In this document: in pieces, positions 7,046 through 14,882 of the stretch
Position numbering within the stretch: position 1 is the stretch's first letter
Layout: each line of letters starts with the position of its first letter
Assembly (NCBI RefSeq): GCF_004804335.1
Contig: NZ_SRXY01000006.1
Coordinates: forward strand, 1 to 64,000
Direction of reading: 5' to 3'
Origin: Pacificoceanicola onchidii
GTDB lineage: Bacteria > Pseudomonadota > Alphaproteobacteria > Rhodobacterales > Rhodobacteraceae
Length of the DNA: 64,000 bases
Translations under genes and position numbers: made by a program
The notes under the pieces: model-generated
What the model was told of the DNA's origin: nothing
Databases searched by the model: none
Seen by the model: only the letters and a program-made list of their open reading frames with translations

Positions 7046-9121
7046 CTAACCTCCTGCCGCAGGCGAGGCTTGCGACAAAGGCGTGCCGCTCCGGAGACAC
7101 GCCATCAGGAGTGGCGACGGCGTCCAGACAAGCGCATCTTCTGCCGCGAGGGCCTGCAACCGCTCCACAATATGCGCCACGCCCAGTGTATCGGCATAAT
7201 GCATCAGCCCGCCGCGCCAGCGCGGGAAGCCGTAGCCAAAGACCGTCACCAGATCGATATCCCGCGCCGAGGCCGCGATGCCTTCGTGCAGGATATCGCA
7301 GGCCTCATTGATCATCGCCAGCAGCAACCGCTCGCGCACCTCCTCTTCCGAATATTCCACCCGCGTGAGCCCGGCCAGATGCGCCTCTTCCAGCGCCAGA
7401 TCGGCCACGATCGGATCCTCGACCTTGCCGTTACCGCCCGGATAGCGATACCAGCCTGCCCCGGTCTTGCGCCCCAGCTTGCCCAGTTCCACCATCCGGT
7501 CCGCAATCGGCACATAGCGCCGGTTCGGATCGCGCGTGGCGTCCTGCCTGCGCCGGTTGGCATGGGCAATATCCAGACCCGAGAGGTCCTGCGCCTCGTA
7601 AGGCCCCATGGCATAGCCGAACGTCACCATGGCCTCGTCCACCTCCCAGGGCGTCGAGCCATCCATGAACACCGTATCCGCCGCTTCGCGGTAGCGCGCC
7701 AAGATACGGTTTCCGATAAACCCGTCGCAAACCCCTGCCAGCACGGGAATTTTCCGCAAACGCTTGCCAAGCGCAAAGCCTGTGGCCAGCGCCCGGTCCG
7801 AGCTGTCCGCGCCGCGCACGATCTCCAGCAGCTTCATGATATGGGCCGGGGCAAAGAAGTGCAGCCCCACGACGCGGCTCGGGGCCGCCACCGTCCGGGC
7901 AATCTCGTCGAGATCAAGGTATGACGTGTTTGAGGCCAGCACCGCCGCCGCCGGCAAGGCCGCCTCGAGCTTGGTAAAGACCGCCCGTTTGACGTCCATG
8001 CTTTCAAACGCCGCCTCGATGGCCAGCGTACAGCCTCCCGCCGCCGCATAATTACTTGAGGCGGTAAAACGGGCGCGCCGCGCCTCCGCGCCTGCTGCGT
8101 CAATCAAACCGCGTTTCAGCGACTGGCCGATGATCTTTTCGACGTTGTCCTGTGCCCGCGCGACGCCGTCCGCGTCCATCTCCAGCAGCACCACCGACAG
8201 CCCGGCATTGAGCAGCGCATAGGCGATCCCCGCCCCCATGGTGCCGCCGCCGACCACCGCGACCTGCTCCAGCGGCGCAGGCTCTGCCGTCAGCCAATCC
8301 GGCGCTTTTGCCGCCCGTTCGGCAAAGAACATATGCCGCAAGGCGCGCGCCTGATCCTCCTGGCGCAGGGTCAAAAACGTCTGGCGCTCGTCTTTCAGAC
8401 CTTCGACAAAGGTCCGCTCCGCCGCCTGTTCAATCAGATCAATCGCCCGCTGCGGCGCAACCTGGTTTTTCAGCTTCTTGTGCGCCAGAGCCCGCGCCGC
8501 CGCCGCCGCCGCCGGGTCCGCCACCGGACGCGGCAGGTCCCGCACCGGCAAGGCCAGCTCCACCGTGCCCTCATCCAGATGCAGCGCGGTCTGAACCGGA
8601 TCGCCCGAAATTCCATCAATCAACCCAAGCGCTTCCGCCTGTTCGGCGCTGATGGCCTTGCCCGTGGGGATCAGCTCCAATGCAGCCTTCATCCCGATCA
8701 GGCGCGGCAGGCGCTGCGTCCCGCCGGAGCCCGGAACAATCCCGAGCCCCACCTCCGGCAATCCGATCTGAATGCCCGGCGCGGCAATGCGATAGCGGCA
8801 GGCCAAGGCCAGCTCCGCCCCGCCGCCCAGAGCCACGCCATTCAGCGCCGCAATCCACGGCACCTCGCAGGCCTCGATCTGATTGATCACATCATTGAGG
8901 TGCGGTGCCACGGCAGGCCCGTCGAACTCCCGCGCATCCCCCCCGGCCGCGAAGGCCCGCCCCTTGCCGGTCAGGATCACCCGCGACAGCCCGGTCTCTG
9001 CCTGCACCCAATCCAGCGCGGCCTGCAGCCCTTCGCGCACCGCAAGGCCAATGGCATTCACCGGCGGGTTGTCCAGTTCGACGATGGCAGCCGCGCCGTC
9101 GCGGCGATAGGTTACGCTCAT
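7046..9121 (-). CDS. FadJ-like enoyl-CoA hydratase / 3-hydroxyacyl-CoA dehydrogenase
   Basis: A 691-aa bifunctional beta-oxidation enzyme. An N-terminal crotonase fold (about 1-190) contains GRAFAAGGDAREFDG and ALGGGAELALAC. It is followed by the NAD-binding 3-hydroxyacyl-CoA dehydrogenase (GGGTMGAGIAYAL near 290) and two C-terminal 3HCDH segments containing HFFAPAHIMKLLEIV and GYAMGPYEAQDL. It is the last gene of the box cluster, 27 bp after boxR. In the box pathway the ring-opened product 3,4-dehydroadipyl-CoA needs hydration and oxidation towards beta-ketoadipyl-CoA, which this enzyme could do. The specific substrate is inferred. Confidence 0.9.
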   Translation of the reverse strand: MSVTYRRDGAAAIVELDNPPVNAIGLAVREGLQAALDWVQAETGLSRVILTGKGRAFAAGGDAREFDGPAVAPHLNDVINQIEACEVPWIAALNGVALGGGAELALACRYRIAAPGIQIGLPEVGLGIVPGSGGTQRLPRLIGMKAALELIPTGKAISAEQAEALGLIDGISGDPVQTALHLDEGTVELALPVRDLPRPVADPAAAAAARALAHKKLKNQVAPQRAIDLIEQAAERTFVEGLKDERQTFLTLRQEDQARALRHMFFAERAAKAPDWLTAEPAPLEQVAVVGGGTMGAGIAYALLNAGLSVVLLEMDADGVARAQDNVEKIIGQSLKRGLIDAAGAEARRARFTASSNYAAAGGCTLAIEAAFESMDVKRAVFTKLEAALPAAAVLASNTSYLDLDEIARTVAAPSRVVGLHFFAPAHIMKLLEIVRGADSSDRALATGFALGKRLRKIPVLAGVCDGFIGNRILARYREAADTVFMDGSTPWEVDEAMVTFGYAMGPYEAQDLSGLDIAHANRRRQDATRDPNRRYVPIADRMVELGKLGRKTGAGWYRYPGGNGKVEDPIVADLALEEAHLAGLTRVEYSEEEVRERLLLAMINEACDILHEGIAASARDIDLVTVFGYGFPRWRGGLMHYADTLGVAHIVERLQALAAEDALVWTPSPLLMACLRSGTPLSQASPAAGG

Positions 9122-9148
9122 TGAGATGTCCTTAGAATTCAGTTCCGT

Positions 9149-10066
9149 TCAGTCCAGAAAGCCCCGGTCCCGGATCAGCCCCTGCAACCCTGCAAGCGTG
9201 TCCTCGACCGATTGGCCCGATGTGTCCAGCTGCGCGTGGGCGCGCTCGTACAGCGCTTCGCGGCTGTGTAGGATCGAGCGCAACTGCGCCATGGCTTCGG
9301 GATTTCCCTGCATCGGACGGGTGTCCCCCTGGGCTCGCACCCGCGCCATATGATCTTCCGGGCTGGCCTTGAGCCAGATCGTGTGAAACCGGCTGAGCAA
9401 GGCGTGATAGGTCGCCGGTTCCGCCACGATGCCCCCGGCCACAGCCAGGATCATCCGCTCATGGGTCTGGGCGATGCGGTCCAGCGCATCCGCCTCCAGC
9501 CTACGGTATCCCTCCTGCCCATAAAGCGCCATGATCTCCTCAACCGGCATGCCCCCGGCGCTTTCGATCTCGCGGTTCAGCTCGACAAATGGCAGGTCCA
9601 GCGCCGCCCCCGCCATGCGCCCCAGCGTTGATTTGCCCGCGCCGCGCAGCCCGACAAGGCAGATGCGTTCGGCCCGCTGCCCCTGGTCCGCGCCGGCGGC
9701 AAGCGCATCCAGAACCGCCTGCTGAGTCTCCCGGTCCGCAGCGCGAAATTGCTCGGCCACGGACAGCACGTCCGAGCTTTGCGGATCATCCTGCCCGACC
9801 AGCCATTCCACGCGGTATTCCAGCGCCACCGCCACCCGCTTGAGCAGACCGATGGAGATGTTGCCCTCGCCGCTCTCCAGCTGCGCGAGATAACGCGGCG
9901 ACACTCCGGACATCTCCGAAAGGACACGGCGGGCGAGGCCTTTTTGCTCTCGCGCCCGGCGCACCCGCGCGCCCACCTGCAGCATCAGGTCTGCAACCGC
10001 CGCGTCGATCAGGCTCTGCCCGTCGGCGGCGGCTGCCTTGCCGCTGAATGAGGTGATTTCCGCCAT
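9149..10066 (-). CDS. boxR: BoxR/BzdR-type regulator (HTH plus shikimate-kinase-like domain)
   Basis: 305 aa. An HTH_XRE domain at about 29-90 (LSEMSGVSPRYLAQLESGEG) is joined by a linker to a shikimate-kinase-like domain with P-loop GLRGAGKST at 139-147. This architecture is diagnostic of BzdR/BoxR regulators, which bind benzoyl-CoA as inducer and repress benzoate genes. The ATG at 10066 is used; an in-frame ATG at 10075 is also possible. A TGTA-N6-TGCA site lies 16-29 bp upstream of the start, pointing to autorepression. Placement inside the box cluster fits. Confidence 0.93.
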   Translation of the reverse strand: MAEITSFSGKAAAADGQSLIDAAVADLMLQVGARVRRAREQKGLARRVLSEMSGVSPRYLAQLESGEGNISIGLLKRVAVALEYRVEWLVGQDDPQSSDVLSVAEQFRAADRETQQAVLDALAAGADQGQRAERICLVGLRGAGKSTLGRMAGAALDLPFVELNREIESAGGMPVEEIMALYGQEGYRRLEADALDRIAQTHERMILAVAGGIVAEPATYHALLSRFHTIWLKASPEDHMARVRAQGDTRPMQGNPEAMAQLRSILHSREALYERAHAQLDTSGQSVEDTLAGLQGLIRDRGFLD

Positions 10067-10081
10067 GGCTCGCATCGGTTG

Positions 10082-10095
10082 TGTACTATAGTGCA
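10082..10095. promoter_or_regulatory. Probable BoxR operator upstream of boxR
   Basis: TGTACTATAGTGCA matches the TGCA-N6-TGCA form of BzdR/BoxR operators with one mismatch in the half sites. It lies directly before the boxR start codon, between boxR and the thioesterase gene. Confidence 0.65.
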
Positions 10096-10140
10096 AGTGT
10101 AGCCCTTCAGGCCCCGGAGGCGCAACCGCGGAACGGGCGC

Positions 10141-10572
10141 TCAGCCCTGCGGCAGATGCGGCGTCACGATGTCCCGGATGTCCTGCGGCGGCGCAGTCTT
10201 GGTAAAGGCATCCGCCACGGTAAAGACACAGACGAACCGCCCTTCGAAACAAAGGGTGCCATCCTGCTCCGCCTCCACCCGGAAGGTGATCGACGTCGCG
10301 CCCAGAGCCTCGGGCCAGGTGTGGCAGATCAGGCGATGGCGCGGCGTGATCGGCCTGCGGAAATCGAGGCTCATGTGCACAAATGGCGTGCCAAGATTGC
10401 GGTCAATCTCGAACTGGTACCAGCCCTCGCCCACATGTGTCTCCCACCAGGCATTGATCGCATCGAGCGCAAACCACGGGATGCGCCCGGTGTAGACGAT
10501 CTTGGCCGGATCACAGTCACCCCAGGTGACGCGGATCTCATGGGCAAAACACCCCTCCGGTCTGTCAGCCAT
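10141..10572 (-). CDS. Acyl-CoA thioesterase, 4-hydroxybenzoyl-CoA thioesterase family
   Basis: A 143-aa hotdog-fold protein. TWGDCDPAKIVYTGRIPWF (about 16-34) matches the 4HBT signature with the catalytic Asp. The ATG at 10572 is preceded by GGAAGG; the longer frame to 10677 lacks support. Located between boxR and the small ORF/flavodoxin, it probably hydrolyses benzoyl-CoA or a dead-end CoA ester to free trapped CoA, a role proposed for thioesterases of benzoate pathways. The substrate is inferred. Confidence 0.85.
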   Translation of the reverse strand: MADRPEGCFAHEIRVTWGDCDPAKIVYTGRIPWFALDAINAWWETHVGEGWYQFEIDRNLGTPFVHMSLDFRRPITPRHRLICHTWPEALGATSITFRVEAEQDGTLCFEGRFVCVFTVADAFTKTAPPQDIRDIVTPHLPQG

Positions 10573-10696
10573 GCGCGAATCCTTCCGGTTCCGCCTGTCG
10601 CAACCTCGTTCGGTCGCTGCTTTGAAGTGGCAAGGCACCGCGCCAGAACCGGCAAACCCTGTGCCTTGCAAGGACATACGAAGGGCGCGCCTGTAG

Positions 10697-10715
10697 GCCG
10701 GGGCTCTGCCCCGGC
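10697..10715. repeat. GTAGGGCGGGGC-type hairpin repeat, variant copy
   Basis: GCCGGGGC-TCT-GCCCCGGC, a perfect 8-bp stem, preceded by CTGTAG. It sits just after the 3' end of the small ORF 10738-10974. It belongs to the family also found at 12947-12961, 13019-13037, 18415-18433 and 36898-36916, with G:C pairs exchanged inside the stem. Confidence 0.6.
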
Positions 10716-10737
10716 ACCGCTGCGGGCAGGCGGCCCA

Positions 10738-10974
10738 TCACAGACGCGCAGGGCGGCGCAGGGACAACACGATGTCCGGCACCACCATCAGCTCAAACAG
10801 ATCCCGATCCCCGTCGCATTGCGCCAGCGCCGACCGCATCTGCGCCGACAGATCCTGCGCGGCGGCACCGCGCGCCTGCCGAGCCGCCCGGCGCGCCGCA
10901 TTGAAACGCGCCTGCGCGGAAATCACCGTGCCTGCCTCCTGCAAAGGGCCGGGTTTTCTTGCCGAGGCGTTCAT
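10738..10974 (-). CDS. Small unknown protein of the box cluster
   Basis: A 78-aa Ala/Arg-rich basic protein without membrane segment or signal peptide. The middle (SAQARFNAARRAARQARG) is probably helical, and the C-terminus DLFELMVVPDIVLSLRRPARL is more hydrophobic. The start at 10974 lies 14 bp after the flavodoxin stop, with GAGGAG overlapping that stop, so the two are translationally coupled. The longer frame to 11163 would overlap the flavodoxin. I do not recognise the family. A role as a small helper of the flavodoxin or oxygenase is only a positional guess. Confidence 0.6.
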   Translation of the reverse strand: MNASARKPGPLQEAGTVISAQARFNAARRAARQARGAAAQDLSAQMRSALAQCDGDRDLFELMVVPDIVLSLRRPARL

Positions 10975-10987
10975 GCCTGCATGCTCC

Positions 10988-11446
10988 TCAGGCCGCCTTG
11001 GCCTGAAGCAGGGCGAGGATACCGTGCAGCCACGGCACACCGATGTCCTCCGGCATATCCGCCCCCGATGCGTCGAAAATCCCGCGCTCGCCCACCTGCT
11101 CCGCCTTGCAGGCCAGCAGTTGCTCCATGAGGGTTTTCGAGCCCTGCGCGAAGGTCTCCGCAAACACCATGTCGCCCAGCCCGAAGATCGCGAACCGGAT
11201 GCCGGACAGGTCGGGCTTGGTCTCCGCCAAAGCGTCGGAGAAGGACACCGCTGTCGACGGCAGATCGCCGTTGCCGTAGGTCGAGGTCACCACGATGTGG
11301 AACTCCTCCGGATCGAGATCCGCCGGATCAACCGTTCCCATGTCCGAGATGCGCGATGTGACATCGGCCCCAAGTTCGTCCTGCATATCATCGCAGAGGA
11401 TCTCGGAATTGCCGGTCTCCGTGCCGTACAGAAAGTGAATTTTCAT
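10988..11446 (-). CDS. Flavodoxin in the box operon
   Basis: 152 aa, stand-alone flavodoxin domain. YGTETGNSE (residues 7-15) is the FMN phosphate loop, and STYGNGDLP and IFGLGDMVFAE form the isoalloxazine loops. There is no NADPH reductase domain. It starts 25 bp after the boxB stop in the same operon, and boxA, the usual NADPH-dependent reductase of the BoxAB epoxidase, is not present in the window. The flavodoxin is a good candidate for the electron donor of BoxB, reduced by a reductase encoded elsewhere. This link is inferred. Confidence 0.9.
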   Translation of the reverse strand: MKIHFLYGTETGNSEILCDDMQDELGADVTSRISDMGTVDPADLDPEEFHIVVTSTYGNGDLPSTAVSFSDALAETKPDLSGIRFAIFGLGDMVFAETFAQGSKTLMEQLLACKAEQVGERGIFDASGADMPEDIGVPWLHGILALLQAKAA

Positions 11447-11471
11447 GCGTTCGCTCCTGTTCGCGTGGCCG

Positions 11472-12923
11472 TCAGGCCATGTGCAACTTCACGTATTCAA
11501 AGTCACCCGGCTTGTTGTCGATGCCCACCTTTGGCGGCGCAATCCAGCTGGCGAATTTCCCCGGTTCATACACGGGCTTCATCAACGATTGGATAAAGTC
11601 CCCATCCGCGTGGGTCGGCAGCCAGTCATTGACCTTGGCATCATAAGCCGCCCCAGAGATCATCTCGCCGTCGGGATCAAAGGTCTTGCCCGCAAACACG
11701 CCAATCTTGCGGTGGAACGCCTCATGCGGCAGCTTCAGCGCAAAATCGATGTTCGCTTTCTCGATGATCTTGTTCCAGCGCCGGATCCCGCCCGAGGCAT
11801 CGCGGGTGTAATCGTCGCGCAGGCGCATGTTGATCGCGGTCAGCGCCGGGACTTCCTTTTGTACCGCCTTGCCATCCTCGAAATCCCAGACCGTGTAGGT
11901 GTCGTCCTTGAGCTGGTGATCATCGTCGATGCGCGCCTCAAGATAGCGCCCCTTGATCCCGGCGTTGAAAGCATTGGCCGCGTTGGTCGAAACCTCCTGT
12001 CCGAACAGGTCGAGCGAGAGCGTGTAATGCAGGTTCAACTTTTTCTGGATCGTCGGAAGATCAATCACCCCCAGATCGCGGATCTTGTTCACGTCATAGG
12101 GATCGGTGATCCCTGCCTTGTTCATCGCCTCGACCGTTGCCTGAATGGTGCGCGACACGCCGGTCTCCCCCACAAACATGTGGTGCGCCTCTTCGGTCAG
12201 CATGAAGCGGCAGGTGCGGCTGAGCGGGTCAAAGCCCGACTGCGCGAGGCTTTCAAGCTGCATCTTGCCGTCGCGGTCGGTGAAATAGGTGAACATGAAG
12301 AAGGACAGCCAATCCGGCGTCTCCTCGTTGAAGGCCCCCAGCATACGCGGCGCTTCTTCGGAACCGGACGAGCGGATCAGCATCTCATCCGCCTCTTCGC
12401 GGCCATCCTTGCCGAAGTATTTCTGCAAGAGGTAGACCATCGCCCAGAGGTGCCGCCCCTCCTCCACGTTGACCTGAAACAGGTTGCGCATGTCATAGAG
12501 GCTCGGCGCGGTCAGCCCGAGAAAGCGTTGCTGCTCAACGGAGCCCGGCTCCGTATCACCCTGAATGACGATCAGGCGCTTGAGCATGTTGCGATACTCG
12601 CCCGGCACCTCCTGCCACGCCAGATCACCCTTGTGCTCGCCCATGGGAATGCGGCGATCCTCCACCGCGGGCGCCAGCAAAACGCCCCAGCGGTATTCCG
12701 GCATCTTCACATAGTCGAACTTGGCCCAGCCCTTGGGGTCCACGCTGACAGCGGTGCGCAGGTAGACCATGCTCTCCTGAAAGTTCTGCGGGATCAGCTT
12801 GTTCCACCAGTTGATGTATCCGGGGTGCCATTTCTCCAGCGCCTTGAGCACCTTGCGATCCTCGGAAAGCCCAACGTTGTTGGGAATTTGCGTGTCGTAG
12901 CTGACGTTGATCAGGTCAAGCAT
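11472..12923 (-). CDS. boxB: Benzoyl-CoA 2,3-epoxidase, oxygenase component
   Basis: A 483-aa di-iron monooxygenase component that converts benzoyl-CoA to 2,3-epoxybenzoyl-CoA with O2. Ligand-type ExxH motifs are visible at 155-158 (EGRH) and 244-248 (EEAHH), with an upstream Glu near 125. The length matches BoxB (about 470-480 aa). The ATG at 12923 has a strong GAGGAGG upstream, and the longer frame to 13124 runs into boxC. It follows boxC in the same direction, separated by about 120 bp holding two hairpin repeats. It would need an electron donor: BoxA, or here perhaps the flavodoxin. Confidence 0.96.
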   Translation of the reverse strand: MLDLINVSYDTQIPNNVGLSEDRKVLKALEKWHPGYINWWNKLIPQNFQESMVYLRTAVSVDPKGWAKFDYVKMPEYRWGVLLAPAVEDRRIPMGEHKGDLAWQEVPGEYRNMLKRLIVIQGDTEPGSVEQQRFLGLTAPSLYDMRNLFQVNVEEGRHLWAMVYLLQKYFGKDGREEADEMLIRSSGSEEAPRMLGAFNEETPDWLSFFMFTYFTDRDGKMQLESLAQSGFDPLSRTCRFMLTEEAHHMFVGETGVSRTIQATVEAMNKAGITDPYDVNKIRDLGVIDLPTIQKKLNLHYTLSLDLFGQEVSTNAANAFNAGIKGRYLEARIDDDHQLKDDTYTVWDFEDGKAVQKEVPALTAINMRLRDDYTRDASGGIRRWNKIIEKANIDFALKLPHEAFHRKIGVFAGKTFDPDGEMISGAAYDAKVNDWLPTHADGDFIQSLMKPVYEPGKFASWIAPPKVGIDNKPGDFEYVKLHMA

Positions 12924-12946
12924 TCCTCTGTCCTCCTCAAAGGGAT

Positions 12947-13037
12947 CGGGGCACAGCCCCGCCCTACTGCATCCATCACCGGGACCAACCGCTGACCTGC
13001 AGCGACCGGGGCCCGTAGGGCGGGGCTCTGCCCCGCC
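12947..13037. repeat. Two opposed GTAGGGCGGGGC hairpins between boxC and boxB
   Basis: CGGGGC-ACA-GCCCCG at 12947-12961 (minus orientation) and GGCGGGGC-TCT-GCCCCGCC at 13019-13037 (plus orientation). The outer blocks GCCCTAC (12960-12966) and GTAGGGC (13015-13021) are also inverted, so the whole region can form one larger stem. It lies in the boxC-boxB spacer and may tune the relative mRNA level or stability of the two genes. Confidence 0.6.
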
Positions 13038-13047
13038 GCCGTGCGGG

Positions 13048-14709
13048 TCAGACCCGCTCCATGTCAAAGGCCCCGCGCACGCCGGTGCCGTAGCGCTGCA
13101 AAGCGCCCTCCGCGCCGACCGCATTGGGGCGGTTGAAAATCCAGTTCTGCCAGGCCGTCAGTCGGCCAAAGATACGCGTCTCCATGGTCTCCGGCCCGGC
13201 AAAGCGCAGGTTGGCCTCCATGCCGGTCATCGCATCGGGGCTGAACGAAGCCCGCTCTTCCATGAAGATGCGGATCTCGTCTTCCCAATCGATGTCATCA
13301 AGGATCTCGGTCACGAGGCCCAGCGCATCCGCCTCTTCCGCCTCCAGCGCCGCGCCCATGGCGTCTTTTGCCGCCACAACCGCCTCCGGCGTGCCGTAGA
13401 ACCGGGTCTCCAGCCGGGTCAGATCGTTGCCCATGGGCACGGTGCCAAAGTTGGCTTGGGTCAGGGTGATGGCGGCGATGGGGCGGTTGTCGCCTTCGAA
13501 CTCGTCTTCCATCATGTAGCTGCGGTCCACCGCAAAGAGCAGCTCGGCCAGCAGACCGGTGTAACAAGAGCCATGCTCCACCAGCGCCACGAGGCTGCGC
13601 GAAGTCACATCGACGCGCTTCAACACGCGCTTCCACAGCATCAACACCTCATTGGCCAGCCAATGATCGGCATTCTCCAGCAGGAGCGCCTCATGCGCCG
13701 CATAGGCCTCCGGATCGCCCTGGGTCTGGATCTCCCAAAGCCCCAGTTCCATTTCGTTCAGGCGCAAATGCAGGATTGCGTCATCGAACTCGCGCGCAAG
13801 CCGCAGCATATAGGCCTCAGCCCCCTGCGCCGTAAACGCGTCCATATCCGCGGGCGCGTCTTCTTTGGGCCCGTGCAGCGTGATCACCGCCTTGCGCCCG
13901 GCGCGGTCCACCGCCACCTCGACGCTGGAATAGGTTACGCTGCCGTCCTCGCCAAAACGCCGATCCAACGGTGTCAAAGCGATGCCCTGCGCCACATCCT
14001 GCTTGGACGAGTCCGCCGCCATCTGCGCCACGCGCTCGGCCACCACCGTGTCGAACTTCGCGTTTGAGATCACCTCGTCCACAAGGTTCCACTGCTGCGC
14101 CCGCTTTCCGCGCACGCCTTCTTCGGTCGAGCAGAACACATCCGCCCGGTCCCGCCGCACCTTGCGCTTGTCCGTGACCCGCGTCAGCCCGCCTGTCCCC
14201 GGCAAAACCGCCAGTAGCGGCACCTCCGGCAAAGACACCGCCGAGGCGCTGTCATCGGTCAGAAAGATGTGGTTGCAGGCCAGCGCCAACTCATAGCCGC
14301 CGCCCGCGCAGGCCCCTTTGACCGCCGCCACGTATTTCTGGCCGCTGTCGGCCTCTGCCGCTTCAAAGGTGTTGCGCGTCTCGTTGGTGAACTTGCAGAA
14401 GTTCACCTTGTGGGAATGCGCCGCGGCGCCCAGCATACGGATATTGGCCCCGGCACAGAAAATCCGATCCTTGGCGGATTTCATCACCACGACCTTCACC
14501 TCCGGGTGCTCAAAGCGCATGCGCTGCACGATGTCGGACAGTTCGATATCAACGCCAAGATCATAAGAATTCATCTTGAGCAGATAGCCATCGAACAGCC
14601 CGCCGTTCTCATCCACATCCATGACCAGCTCTGCCACGGGCCCTTCGTAGCTGACACGCCAGTGTTTGTAGGCGGCTGCGTCCACCTGAAAATCGATGCG
14701 CTTGGTCAT
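13048..14709 (-). CDS. boxC: 2,3-Epoxybenzoyl-CoA dihydrolase
   Basis: A 553-aa member of the crotonase superfamily that hydrolytically opens 2,3-epoxybenzoyl-CoA to 3,4-dehydroadipyl-CoA semialdehyde and formate. An N-terminal crotonase domain contains KSAKDRIFCAGANIRMLG and GACAGGGYELALAC (oxyanion-hole loop) and PEVPLLAVLPGTGGL. The C-terminal half is BoxC-specific. The length fits the family (about 550 aa). The ATG at 14709 has GAGGAG upstream. Two TGCA-N6-TGCA-like sites lie upstream at 14736 and 14849, so this is the first gene of a BoxR-controlled boxC-boxB-flavodoxin operon. Confidence 0.96.
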   Translation of the reverse strand: MTKRIDFQVDAAAYKHWRVSYEGPVAELVMDVDENGGLFDGYLLKMNSYDLGVDIELSDIVQRMRFEHPEVKVVVMKSAKDRIFCAGANIRMLGAAAHSHKVNFCKFTNETRNTFEAAEADSGQKYVAAVKGACAGGGYELALACNHIFLTDDSASAVSLPEVPLLAVLPGTGGLTRVTDKRKVRRDRADVFCSTEEGVRGKRAQQWNLVDEVISNAKFDTVVAERVAQMAADSSKQDVAQGIALTPLDRRFGEDGSVTYSSVEVAVDRAGRKAVITLHGPKEDAPADMDAFTAQGAEAYMLRLAREFDDAILHLRLNEMELGLWEIQTQGDPEAYAAHEALLLENADHWLANEVLMLWKRVLKRVDVTSRSLVALVEHGSCYTGLLAELLFAVDRSYMMEDEFEGDNRPIAAITLTQANFGTVPMGNDLTRLETRFYGTPEAVVAAKDAMGAALEAEEADALGLVTEILDDIDWEDEIRIFMEERASFSPDAMTGMEANLRFAGPETMETRIFGRLTAWQNWIFNRPNAVGAEGALQRYGTGVRGAFDMERV

Positions 14710-14735
14710 CTGCGTCTCCTCGTGATCAGGATAAT

Positions 14736-14749
14736 CGCATTATAATGCA
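14736..14749. promoter_or_regulatory. Probable BoxR operator, boxC proximal
   Basis: CGCATTATAATGCA, a TGCA-N6-TGCA-like palindrome (the inner 12 bp is perfect), 27-40 bp upstream of the boxC start. A degenerate third site, GCATTATAGTTCC, starts at 14777. Confidence 0.75.
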
Positions 14750-14848
14750 AACTACCCCGCCTTGCGGTCAAATTTAGCATTATAGTTCCTGCAATCAAGC
14801 TCTCTTTGGAAAGCTCTTTCCCTGTATTTTCATTTAGTTAACGATTTA

Positions 14849-14862
14849 CGCATTATAATGCA
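14849..14862. promoter_or_regulatory. Probable BoxR operator, boxC distal
   Basis: The same 14-mer as at 14736 (CGCATTATAATGCA), with spacing of 113 bp between the two. It lies 20 bp from the end of the hydrolase gene. Multiple spaced operators are typical of BzdR-regulated promoters. Confidence 0.72.
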
Positions 14863-14882
14863 TACAGAAAGAGACAGCAGCG

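Noticed and set aside
14777-14795. A further BoxR-like half site, GCATTATAGTTCCTGCA
   Set aside because: Only one half matches; too degenerate to list as an operator, although it may add weak binding.
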